From positions 2,666,001 through 2,730,000 of the forward strand of contig NZ_CP016499.1 in assembly GCF_001713475.1 (NCBI RefSeq): a stretch of DNA of 64,000 nucleotides, in the 5' to 3' direction. Made by a program: the position numbers and the translations under genes. A model generated the notes under the pieces. The model saw only the letters and a list, made by a program, of their open reading frames with translations, did not search any database and had not been told where the DNA came from. Origin of the DNA: Agrobacterium sp. RAC06. GTDB taxonomy: Bacteria > Pseudomonadota > Alphaproteobacteria > Rhizobiales > Rhizobiaceae. Position 1 is the first letter of the stretch. Each line of letters opens with the position of its first letter. This document shows positions 55,235 through 64,000 of the stretch, piece after piece.

Positions 55235-57460
55235 ATGGTGAGCAGAGGCAAATCCCGCGACCGTATTGAACCGAGCTTCGGCGACGAGCGCGAGGACGAG
55301 GATTTCCGTCTGGATGCAGATGATCGCGTCATCGGTGGCCGGCCGGTACGCGCCGGTGGCAAGAAGACGGCGGGTTCGGCGAAGCGCGGCAAGTCCGGCA
55401 ACCAGAAGAGCCGGAAAGCGAAAAGCAGTGGCGGCGGATTCGGGCTTGGAAAGCTGATCTACTGGGGTTTCGTGCTGTCTATCTGGTGTGGCATCGGCGT
55501 GGTGGGTCTGGTCGCCTACTATGGCTCGCAGATGCCGAGCGCCAGCAGTTGGTCGATCCCCGAGCGCCCACCGAACATGAAGATCGTGTCCGTCGAAGGT
55601 ACCGTGATCGCCAATCGTGGCGCGACCGGCGGGGAGGCCCTACCGCTCGAGGAAATGTCGCCGTTCATTCCGCAGGCGGTGATGGCGATCGAAGACCGGC
55701 GCTTTTATTCGCATTTCGGCGTTGACCCGTTGGGGCTTGCGCGCGCGATCGTGACCAATGTGACGAATGGGCGGGCGGTGCAGGGTGGCTCGACGCTGAC
55801 GCAGCAGCTGGCAAAGAACCTTTTCCTGTCTCCGGAGCGCACAATCGAGCGCAAGGTGCAGGAAGTGCTGCTCGCCTTTTGGCTTGAGCAAAAATACACC
55901 AAAGACCAGATCATGGCGATGTATCTGAACCGGGTGTTTTTCGGCTCGAACGCCTATGGCGTCGAAGCGGCATCGCGGCGTTATTTCAACAAGTCGGCCC
56001 GCGACGTGAACCTCGGCGAGGCCGCACTTCTGGCAGGGTTGCTGAAGGCACCGTCCCGGCTCTCGCCGGCGCGCGATCCGGAGGCGGCCGAAGCGCGTGC
56101 CCAGGTCGTTCTGCAGGCGATGCTCGAAGAAGGCTACATCACCGCCGACGAGATCAAGACCGCCATGTCGCAACCGCCGACCAAGGCCAAGCGCTACTGG
56201 AGCGGCGCAGGCCAGTATGTCGCCGATCTGGTGCGCGACGAGGTGACATTGCTGATCGGCAAGGTGACCGAAGACATCGTGGTCGAGACGACGATCGACA
56301 TGACGCTGGAGAAGAAGGCCGAGGCCGCACTGACGGAATCACTTGCCGCCGAGGGCGATAAGGTCAATGCCTCGCAGGCAGCCCTCGTTTCCATCGACGG
56401 GACCGGTGCTATCCGGGCGCTTGTCGGCGGGCGGGACTATGCCGAAAGCCAGTTCAACCGGGCGGTCAAGGCAAAGCGCCAGCCCGGCTCGGCGTTCAAA
56501 CCCTTTGTCTATGCCGCTGCGGTGGAGAACGGCTTGCGTCCGACTTCGGTGCGCAACGATGCACCGATCCGCATCGGCTCCTGGACGCCTGAGAATTATG
56601 ACCAGAAGTATCGGGGACAAGTGACCGCGACTCAGGCACTTGCCGAATCGCTGAACACGATAGCCGCTCAGTTGGTCATGGAAGTCGGACCCGATCAGGT
56701 GATCAAGGTCGCGCACCGGATGGGTATCGAATCGGAGTTGCAAAAGAATGCTTCAATCGCGCTCGGCACCTCGGAAGTCTCGCTCCTCGAACTGACGGCC
56801 GCCTATGCGCCCTTCATGAATGGCGGCTACAAAGCGACGCCGCATATCGTTCGGCGGATCTCCAAGGCCGATGGCACACTGCTCTACGAGAACAATTATC
56901 TCGAGCCGCCGAAGGTGCTCAACGACGGAGTGGTCGCTGCGATGAATGCGATGATGCGCGATGTCATCGATCATGGCACGGGAAAGAATGCACGGCTAGC
57001 CGGATGGGAAGCGGCGGGCAAGACGGGCACGACGCAGTCCTTCCGCGACGCGCTGTTCGTTGGCTATACGAGCAATCTGACCACGGGCATCTGGTTCGGC
57101 AATGACGACGGACAGTCGATGAAGAAGGTGACCGGCGGAGGGCTTCCTGCCAAGGCCTGGCATGATTTCATGACAGCGGCGCATCAGGGGCTTGCGCCGG
57201 CCCCGCTGCCGGGTGGTGACTTCATCGAGCCGGCGCCGGCGGAAGATCCGATGACAATCGGCACGATCATATCAGACGTCTTCCAGGGTGGCGGTGAAGA
57301 GCGGTATTCCGGCGATCCCGTCTATGCCGAAGACTATCCCGCAGGTGCTGTTCCCTCACAGGATGTGACTGGTTCGGCAGGCCCCATACCGCCGGCCGAG
57401 GTCGGCGGAGGGCAAGGCACGCGCAGAACCACTCTGCTCGACTTGATCCTGGGACAATAA
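55235..57460 (+). CDS. Class A penicillin-binding protein (1A type)
   Basis: This 741-residue bifunctional peptidoglycan synthase has a long basic cytoplasmic tail (~70 residues, Lys/Arg/Ser/Gly), one membrane helix (LIYWGFVLSIWCGIGVVGLVAYYG), a GT51 glycosyltransferase domain with IEDRRFYSHFGVDPLGLARA, GGSTLTQQLAKNL and the KVQEVLLAFWLEQ region, then a transpeptidase domain with catalytic Ser in PGSAFKP, the SLN triad in AESLNT, and KTGT. The C-terminal tail is Pro/Gly-rich. By position beside dnaK it may correspond to PBP1b1 of Agrobacterium, which is inference. A CtrA box upstream suggests cell-cycle control. Confidence 0.92.
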   Translation: MVSRGKSRDRIEPSFGDEREDEDFRLDADDRVIGGRPVRAGGKKTAGSAKRGKSGNQKSRKAKSSGGGFGLGKLIYWGFVLSIWCGIGVVGLVAYYGSQMPSASSWSIPERPPNMKIVSVEGTVIANRGATGGEALPLEEMSPFIPQAVMAIEDRRFYSHFGVDPLGLARAIVTNVTNGRAVQGGSTLTQQLAKNLFLSPERTIERKVQEVLLAFWLEQKYTKDQIMAMYLNRVFFGSNAYGVEAASRRYFNKSARDVNLGEAALLAGLLKAPSRLSPARDPEAAEARAQVVLQAMLEEGYITADEIKTAMSQPPTKAKRYWSGAGQYVADLVRDEVTLLIGKVTEDIVVETTIDMTLEKKAEAALTESLAAEGDKVNASQAALVSIDGTGAIRALVGGRDYAESQFNRAVKAKRQPGSAFKPFVYAAAVENGLRPTSVRNDAPIRIGSWTPENYDQKYRGQVTATQALAESLNTIAAQLVMEVGPDQVIKVAHRMGIESELQKNASIALGTSEVSLLELTAAYAPFMNGGYKATPHIVRRISKADGTLLYENNYLEPPKVLNDGVVAAMNAMMRDVIDHGTGKNARLAGWEAAGKTGTTQSFRDALFVGYTSNLTTGIWFGNDDGQSMKKVTGGGLPAKAWHDFMTAAHQGLAPAPLPGGDFIEPAPAEDPMTIGTIISDVFQGGGEERYSGDPVYAEDYPAGAVPSQDVTGSAGPIPPAEVGGGQGTRRTTLLDLILGQ

Positions 57461-57611
57461 GGGCCACATGAGGACGGCGAGATGCCGTCGGCCTGACGCA
57501 AGGCCGCGACTCTAGTATAGCCGGTCTGTCAAGGACCGAGGGGTGCGGCAAAGCCCATGAAAACGCTGCACCAATCTGTTCTTTTTTACGGGTTTCCAGC
57601 GGATTTCCAGC

Positions 57612-57641
57612 CTTGCAGTCAGAAATTCCGCTTCTTATATA
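57612..57641 (+). promoter_or_regulatory. Probable dnaK promoter, heat-shock-like
   Basis: CTTGCA (57612-57617) and TATATA (57636-57641), separated by 18 bases, lie 110 bases before dnaK. The CTTG start and the CTTATATAC context resemble rhizobial RpoH promoters (CTTGAA...CCCCATNT) only partly, so both sigma-70 and RpoH reading are possible. I see nothing else in the 290-base gap except a hairpin at 57472-57488. Confidence 0.45.
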
Positions 57642-57750
57642 CGCGACATAACCGCAGCGGCGCTGCAGTGTATCCCAGACCATCCACGTCGAGGGGCTGT
57701 CAGGAATGCCTGATTGGGGTTCCGACGGCCTGCTTCAAGGAGAATATGAC

Positions 57751-59663
<1,913 letters not shown>

Positions 59664-59664
<1 letters not shown>

Positions 59665-60134
59665 TGCAGGGCCACTTCGGACGCCGTTCCAAGACCTGGC
59701 TGGCCTTCGGGCCAGCCGCATTTTCGTTGATTCTGGCGACTGGTGCCGTGGCACAGGACAGGGGACAGGTCAGCGCCGTTCACCGCCAGGTGAGCGCCGC
59801 CGAGGCCAAGGTGGCCAAGGCGATTTCCGCGAAGGACAGCAATTCCCTTTCCCGCATCGGCAACGATCTCGGCAAGATCATCGAATCGGCGCTTCAAAGG
59901 CGTGAGAACGGTGGCGAAGTCTCGTCCTGCGACATGGCTGCGCATTCGCTGGCCTTTGCGGCGGTGACGTCCGCAGACGGACTGATTAGCAATGGCGAAG
60001 CACGCACGCTTCTGATGCAGGATGCGATCTTGGCTGCGTCCGACTTCCAGAAAGACATGCAGGCCTGTGACAAGCAGGCCGGCAAGGCGACGGGCAGCCA
60101 CACGAGCGTTGGGAAAGCTTTGAGAGCTTTGTAA
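59664..60134 (+). CDS. Small secreted protein coupled to dnaK
   Basis: This 156-residue protein has a typical signal peptide (basic start, then [20 protein letters not shown], cleavage near AVAQ). The mature ~120 residues are helical and rich in Ala, Ser, Lys and Gln, with two Cys (SSCDMAAH and QACDK) that could form a disulfide. I do not recognise a family. The ATG overlaps the dnaK stop (TGATG), and dnaJ starts four bases after its stop, so it is embedded in the dnaK-dnaJ operon although it would be exported. In the rhizobia I recall, dnaK and dnaJ are adjacent. Confidence 0.75.
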
Positions 60135-60138
60135 AACC

Positions 60139-61293
60139 ATGGCAAAAGCAGATTTCTACGAGACCCTCGGGGTTGGCCGGACGGCGGACGAGAAGGAGCT
60201 GAAGAGCGCCTTCCGCAAGCTGGCCATGAAATACCACCCGGACAAGAACCCGGGTGACGATGAGGCGGAAAAGAAGTTCAAGGAACTCAACGAGGCCTAT
60301 GAAACTCTGAAGGATCCGCAGAAGCGTGCGGCCTATGACCGCTTCGGCCACGCCGCCTTCGAACAGGGCGGCATGGGCGGTGGCGGCTTTGGCGGCGGCG
60401 GCGGCGGATTTGCCGGTGGCGGCTTCTCCGACATATTCGAGGACATCTTCGGCGAGATGATGGGTGGCGGCCGCGGCGGGCGTGCCCGATCGACCGGCGG
60501 TCGCGAACGTGGTGCAGACCTGCGCTACAACATGGAAATCAGTCTCGAAGAGGCCTTTACCGGCAAGACTGCGCAGATCCGGGTTCCGACCTCTATCACC
60601 TGCGATGTCTGCACGGGTTCGGGCGCCAAGCCCGGAACGCAGCCGAAGACCTGCACGACCTGTCAGGGCTCCGGTCGCGTACGCGCGGCCCAGGGCTTCT
60701 TCTCGATCGAGCGCACCTGCCCGACCTGTCACGGTCGTGGCCAGACGATCTCAGACCCTTGCGGCAAGTGCCACGGCCAGGGCCGCATCACCGAAGAGCG
60801 TTCGCTTTCGGTCAGCATTCCCTCTGGTATCGAGGACGGCACGCGCATCCGCCTGCAGGGCGAAGGCGAAGCCGGACTTCGCGGTGGCCCTTCGGGCGAT
60901 CTCTACATCTTCCTGTCGGTGAAACCGCACGAGTTCTTCCAGCGTGACGGGGCGGATCTCTATTGCTCCGTGCCGATCTCGATGACGACGGCGGCACTGG
61001 GCGGAACCTTCGACGTGGTGACGCTGGATGGGACTAAGTCGCGTGTGACGGTTCCGGAGGGCACCCAGCCCGGCAGGCAGTTCCGCCTCAAGGGCAAGGG
61101 CATGCCGGTTCTGCGCTCGACGCAGGTCGGTGACCTCTACATTCAGATCCAGATCGAGACGCCGCAGAAGCTGACCAAGCGTCAGCGCGAGCTGCTGCAG
61201 GAGTTCGAACAGCTGTCGTCGAAGGAAAACAACCCGGAATCGACGGGCTTCTTTGCCCGGATGAAGGATTTCTTCGATACGCTCAGCGACTGA
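60139..61293 (+). CDS. dnaJ: Hsp40 co-chaperone DnaJ
   Basis: This 384-residue protein stimulates DnaK ATPase and delivers substrates. The J domain (1-70) has the HPD tripeptide in [12 protein letters not shown] Gly/Phe-rich region (75-110) follows, then four zinc-finger repeats [24 protein letters not shown] and CGKCHGQG (about residues 155-220), and two beta-barrel substrate domains. It is the last gene of the dnaK operon; a terminator lies downstream. Confidence 0.97.
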   Translation: MAKADFYETLGVGRTADEKELKSAFRKLAMKYHPDKNPGDDEAEKKFKELNEAYETLKDPQKRAAYDRFGHAAFEQGGMGGGGFGGGGGGFAGGGFSDIFEDIFGEMMGGGRGGRARSTGGRERGADLRYNMEISLEEAFTGKTAQIRVPTSITCDVCTGSGAKPGTQPKTCTTCQGSGRVRAAQGFFSIERTCPTCHGRGQTISDPCGKCHGQGRITEERSLSVSIPSGIEDGTRIRLQGEGEAGLRGGPSGDLYIFLSVKPHEFFQRDGADLYCSVPISMTTAALGGTFDVVTLDGTKSRVTVPEGTQPGRQFRLKGKGMPVLRSTQVGDLYIQIQIETPQKLTKRQRELLQEFEQLSSKENNPESTGFFARMKDFFDTLSD

Positions 61294-61321
61294 GCGAGCG
61301 ATCGTCAGAGACAAGATTTGC

Positions 61322-61353
61322 AAGGGGCGGTCTGAAGGGGGGCCGCCCCTTTT
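61322..61353 (+). terminator. Intrinsic terminator after dnaJ
   Basis: AAGGGGCGG (61322-61330) pairs with CCGCCCCTT (61343-61351), ending in TTTT. It also precedes the convergent end of the small membrane protein gene. Confidence 0.8.
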
Positions 61354-61361
61354 GCATGAGG

Positions 61362-61613
61362 TCAGGCCAGCAGACGCGGCTGGCGCAGGATGAACCAGGC
61401 AAAGTGCCTGTGGATCGCGGGTGCGATGCCATAGACGATTGACAGCACCATGATCGGCGCCAGAAGTGCCGTGCGAGCCCAGATCGGCCAGCCTTCGGTC
61501 AGCGGCATGAGGACGTAGAGAATGCCGGTGACGAAGGGATAGATGACGAGCAGCATGAGCAGGGCAAGCCGATGCTTGGACGGTGTTGGGCGGGATGCAG
61601 ACGAAGTGGACAT
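61362..61613 (-). CDS. Small two-helix membrane protein divergent from TetR
   Basis: This 83-residue protein has a Ser/Thr/Pro-rich N-terminus, two hydrophobic segments (LALLMLLVIYPFVTGILYVLM and ALLAPIMVLSIVYGIAP) and a basic C-terminal end (HRHFAWFILRQPRLLA). The TEGWPIW loop between helices resembles small DUF2798-like proteins. The ATG at 61613 has GGAG six bases upstream. It is divergent from a TetR gene and shares an operator-rich region with it, so it is the most likely target of that repressor. Function unknown. Confidence 0.7.
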   Translation of the reverse strand: MSTSSASRPTPSKHRLALLMLLVIYPFVTGILYVLMPLTEGWPIWARTALLAPIMVLSIVYGIAPAIHRHFAWFILRQPRLLA

Positions 61614-61627
61614 GGGAGGCTCCATAA

Positions 61628-61665
61628 GAACGGTACGTTCCGTTTATATTGAAACGGGCCGTTTC
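61628..61665. promoter_or_regulatory. Two palindromes between the membrane protein and TetR genes
   Basis: GAACG-GTA-CGTTC (61628-61640) and GAAACGG-G-CCGTTTC (61651-61665) are symmetric half-site pairs sharing an AACG core. They lie between divergent start codons, the expected position for TetR operators controlling both genes. Confidence 0.6.
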
Positions 61666-61711
61666 GTTCAATAGATTTTTCTGGTAGGGGAATGGCAGAG
61701 GAGTACAGACT

Positions 61712-62326
61712 GTGACGACAACTGCACCTGACATCACAAAGCGTACATCGATCGGTGCGCAGCGGAACCCGGCCAGCGAGGACGCCATCCTGACGGCAGC
61801 GGCCGAGATCCTGCGCGAGGGCGGGTTGTCAGCCTTCTCGATCGAAGCGGTGGCACGACGGGCCAAGGCCGGAAAGCCGACGATCTATCGCTGGTGGCCT
61901 TCGAAGGCAGCGCTGCTTCTCGATGTGTACCACCGGCAGAAGGGCGAGACCTTCTATCCTGATACCGGAAACGCACGCGGCGACCTGATCGCCTTTCTTG
62001 AGACGTTGCTCGGCTTCTGGCAGAGGAGTGGCGGCGAGGTCTTCCGCTCGATCATCGCCGAGGCACAGAGCGATCCGGCGGCTCTGGAGGCGCTGCGCGA
62101 CTACGCAGTGACGCGCTGCCGGGCAAGCGGCGTGATCCTGGAGCGGGGCGTGGCGCGCGGTGATATCCGCTCCGGCCTCGACATCCCACTCGTCATGGAA
62201 CTGTTCTCGAGCTTCTGCTGGCAGCGGCTGCTGACCGGTCGGCTCAACCCGTCTCGCGATCAGATAGCACACATCGTCGATGCCGTGCTGACCGGCTTTG
62301 CGACGACGGGTCGTGACGCTCAGTAA
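61712..62326 (+). CDS. TetR/AcrR-family transcriptional regulator
   Basis: This 204-residue protein starts at a GTG with AGGAG upstream. The helix-turn-helix is ASEDAILTAAAEILREGGLSAFSIEAVARRAKAGKPTIYRWWPSKAALLLDVY, a classic TetR pattern with the YRWW motif. The C-terminal domain (TetR_C type) is helical with ELFSSFCWQRLLTGR. Two operator-like palindromes lie directly upstream. Its 3' end overlaps the convergent slyX gene by seven bases. Confidence 0.88.
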   Translation: MTTTAPDITKRTSIGAQRNPASEDAILTAAAEILREGGLSAFSIEAVARRAKAGKPTIYRWWPSKAALLLDVYHRQKGETFYPDTGNARGDLIAFLETLLGFWQRSGGEVFRSIIAEAQSDPAALEALRDYAVTRCRASGVILERGVARGDIRSGLDIPLVMELFSSFCWQRLLTGRLNPSRDQIAHIVDAVLTGFATTGRDAQ

Positions 62327-62529
62327 TGCGGCGGGCGGGTGATGGCCGGGGCTTCCAGGCCCTGCTCTTCCAGGGACAGGAAGCGCTCCGTGAGCCGATC
62401 CAGCTTGGCCCGGGTCTGTTCGACCACCTTCCATTGCTCGGTCAGCTGGTCCGACAGTTCCTCGATGACCCGCGTCTGATGGGCGACGGTCTCTTCCAGA
62501 CGCGTGATGCGCTCGTCCTGCGTGTCCAT
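62320..62529 (-). CDS. slyX: SlyX family protein
   Basis: This 69-residue coiled-coil protein begins DERITRLEETVAHQTRVIEELSDQLTEQWKVVE and ends with the SlyX-typical ITRPPHY. SlyX function is unknown. The ATG at 62529 has GGAGAA at good spacing; an in-frame ATG at 62541 would add four residues. Its stop overlaps the end of the convergent TetR gene (62320-62326). Confidence 0.85.
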   Translation of the reverse strand: MDTQDERITRLEETVAHQTRVIEELSDQLTEQWKVVEQTRAKLDRLTERFLSLEEQGLEAPAITRPPHY

Positions 62530-62608
62530 GATCTTCTCCATCGTCTCTCAAGCGGCCTAGATGCCGCAAGACGGACGCCCCGTCAAACGTGGCGCTGAAG
62601 GGATCGGA

Positions 62609-62896
62609 TCAGCGCTGCTTCTTCTTGCGATACGGCATGGTCATGACGGCAGAGGCGGTCACGGCTGCGGCAAAGATCAGCGCCAGCGGCACGGCCATCA
62701 TGACCGTCGGAAGCACGGGGTGGCTGGAGCGCGAGAGCGAGGTGCCAAGGCCGCCGAGGTCAAGCCAGACGATGGCAAAAGCGACCAGGAAACCGATTGC
62801 TGCACCGAGCGATGCGTTGAGGGCAAGAAAGCCGAGCATCTCCCAGTGGTCGCGTCGGGCTTCTTCGGGCGTGAGATCATCGGAATGCAGAGACAT
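62609..62896 (-). CDS. Small membrane protein of unknown function
   Basis: This 95-residue protein has an acidic N-terminus (HSDDLTPEEARRDHWEM), two membrane helices (FLALNASLGAAIGFLVAFAIVWL and MMAVPLALIFAAAVTASAVM), and a basic C-terminus (PYRKKKQR), so both ends are probably cytoplasmic. The ATG at 62896 has GGAG upstream; 40 further upstream residues would be non-homologous-looking. I do not recognise the family beyond a general rhizobial hypothetical. Confidence 0.7.
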   Translation of the reverse strand: MSLHSDDLTPEEARRDHWEMLGFLALNASLGAAIGFLVAFAIVWLDLGGLGTSLSRSSHPVLPTVMMAVPLALIFAAAVTASAVMTMPYRKKKQR

Positions 62897-63057
62897 GGCC
62901 TGGCTCCAGAGCGGCGGCAATAACGTAAAACTAACGCGTCTGAAAAAGAGTTCCATGTCGCCAAGCGCCGCACACCTCGGCAAGTTCCAGAAAGCGCGCT
63001 TGCGCCTTGCCTTCACGACACATTCGGCCTAGCTCAAGGCGACAGCGAATCCGACCG

Positions 63058-64000
63058 ATGACCCAGAAGACACAGATCCAGCGGCTCAAACTCACAGACT
63101 TCCGCAACTATGCGCAGGCAGGCCTTGCGCTGGACGGACGGCATGTGGTGCTGGTCGGCGACAACGGGGCCGGCAAGACCAACTTCATGGAAGCGATCTC
63201 CTTCCTCTCGCCCGGGCGTGGCCTGCGCCGTGCGGTGCTCTCTGACATTCCGCGTATTGGGGCCTCCGGAAGCTTCACCGTCTTTGCCGCCATTGACGGC
63301 ATGGCTGGCGAGGCCGATATCGGCACCGGCACAGAGACCACGGAGGAAGGCAACCTCGTCCGGCGTCTCCGGATCAATGGCGGCCCGGCAAAGTCGGTCG
63401 ACGAACTCACCGACCACCTGCGCATCCTCTGGCTGACGCCGGCCATGGACGGGTTGTTCACCGGCTCCTCTTCCGATAGACGCCGTTTCCTCGATCGGTT
63501 GGTCCTCTCCCTCGACCCAGCGCATGGACGACGAGCCAGCGATTTCGAGCGCGCCATGCGCAGCCGCAACAAGCTGCTTTCGGAAGGGCGCTTCGATCCG
63601 ACCTGGCTGTCCGGCATCGAGCAGCAGATGGCAGCGCTGGGCGTTGCCATGGCGGCCGCACGGCGCGAGATGCTGGGATTGCTCTCCGGCCTGATCGAGG
63701 CGGACAGGGAAACCTCCGCCTTTCCATCGGCCTCCCTCGCCCTGACCGGCTTTCTCGATGATCTGGCTGATCTACCCGCCTTCGAATTCGAGGAACGCTA
63801 CATCGAGATCCTCGCACAATCCCGCCATCGGGATGCGGCAGCCGGCCGGACTTTGGATGGTCCGCACCGCGCCGATCTCATGGTCCGACATATCGAAAAG
63901 GACATGGACGCCGAGCGCTGCTCGACGGGGGAGCAGAAGGCTCTCCTGATCGGGCTCGTACTCGCCCATGCCCGGCTGGTGGCGACCATGACGGGCTTTG
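63058..64000 (+). CDS. recF: DNA replication and repair protein RecF, 3' truncated by window edge
   Basis: The first 314 residues are present. RecF is an SMC-like ATPase that loads RecA at gaps. Visible are LKLTDFRNYAQAGL at the start, Walker A VGDNGAGKTNFMEAISFLSPG, the ILWLTPAMDGLFTG segment, FLDRLVLSLDPAHGRR, and, near the window edge, CSTGEQKALLIGLVLAHA, the ABC signature followed by the start of the Walker B region. The Walker B Asp itself lies beyond the window. Start ATG at 63058 matches the family though it lacks a strong ribosome site. Confidence 0.92.
   Translation, partial: MTQKTQIQRLKLTDFRNYAQAGLALDGRHVVLVGDNGAGKTNFMEAISFLSPGRGLRRAVLSDIPRIGASGSFTVFAAIDGMAGEADIGTGTETTEEGNLVRRLRINGGPAKSVDELTDHLRILWLTPAMDGLFTGSSSDRRRFLDRLVLSLDPAHGRRASDFERAMRSRNKLLSEGRFDPTWLSGIEQQMAALGVAMAAARREMLGLLSGLIEADRETSAFPSASLALTGFLDDLADLPAFEFEERYIEILAQSRHRDAAAGRTLDGPHRADLMVRHIEKDMDAERCSTGEQKALLIGLVLAHARLVATMTGF

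Overview
The window is 64 kb of a high-GC alphaproteobacterial chromosome, almost certainly from the Rhizobiaceae (Rhizobium/Agrobacterium/Sinorhizobium relatives). The evidence is a linked polA - MarR - M20 peptidase - YbaK - class A PBP - dnaK - dnaJ block followed by slyX and recF, a ctp/cpa-type Tad pilus cluster, yejABEF, and a bmp nucleoside transporter fused to a nucleoside-salvage cluster. The genes are dense and mostly intact. I see no prophage, insertion sequence or CRISPR array. The only clear lesion is a frameshift in cpaB; the only element that looks inserted is a PIN-domain toxin-antitoxin pair between yejE and yejF.

Layout. 1-4.4 kb: quinate/shikimate catabolism (3-dehydroshikimate dehydratase quiC and an AroE-type quinate/shikimate dehydrogenase), flanked by a truncated GntR regulator and a divergent TetR regulator with a perfect palindromic operator inside the leftward promoter. 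4.6-8.5 kb: PEP synthase with a perfect FNR/FixK box upstream, tRNA-Ser(GGA), a small membrane protein and msrA. 8.7-20.3 kb: nucleoside uptake and breakdown. The plus-strand operon encodes a BMP-type ABC importer, then cdd, purine nucleoside phosphorylase, deoC and deoA; the facing minus strand carries upp, add and deoB and a small retropepsin-like protease. Together these import nucleosides, release bases, and convert the ribose/deoxyribose phosphates to central metabolites.

20.4-31.5 kb: Tad/Flp pilus locus. Two TadE-like pseudopilins and a stand-alone secretin N-domain protein lie on the minus strand; the Flp pilin, prepilin peptidase, cpaB (frameshifted), cpaC, cpaD, cpaE, cpaF, tadB and tadC lie on the plus strand. 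31.5-35.1 kb: small ORF, CoxG-like protein, pncB, a one-helix protein and a GhrA-type dehydrogenase. 35.2-41.8 kb: yejABEF peptide importer interrupted by the toxin-antitoxin pair. 42-48 kb: mepA, mgsA-glk, an MsbA-like ABC exporter, dapB and gpmA.

48-64 kb: pcaD-like hydrolase, polA, a three-hairpin structured RNA (probable alpha-r7/Smr7C family), marR, an M20 dipeptidase, a YbaK deacylase, a class A PBP (two perfect CtrA boxes lie in this stretch), dnaK, a small secreted protein coupled to dnaK, dnaJ, a TetR/membrane-protein divergon with two palindromes, slyX, a small membrane protein and the 5' part of recF.

Most likely to repay follow-up are the FixK-type box at ppsA, the toxin-antitoxin pair inside yejABEF, the paired CtrA boxes near the PBP gene, the C-loop RNA between polA and marR, the secreted protein between dnaK and dnaJ, and the cpaB frameshift. 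I did not find a clearly new multi-gene system.
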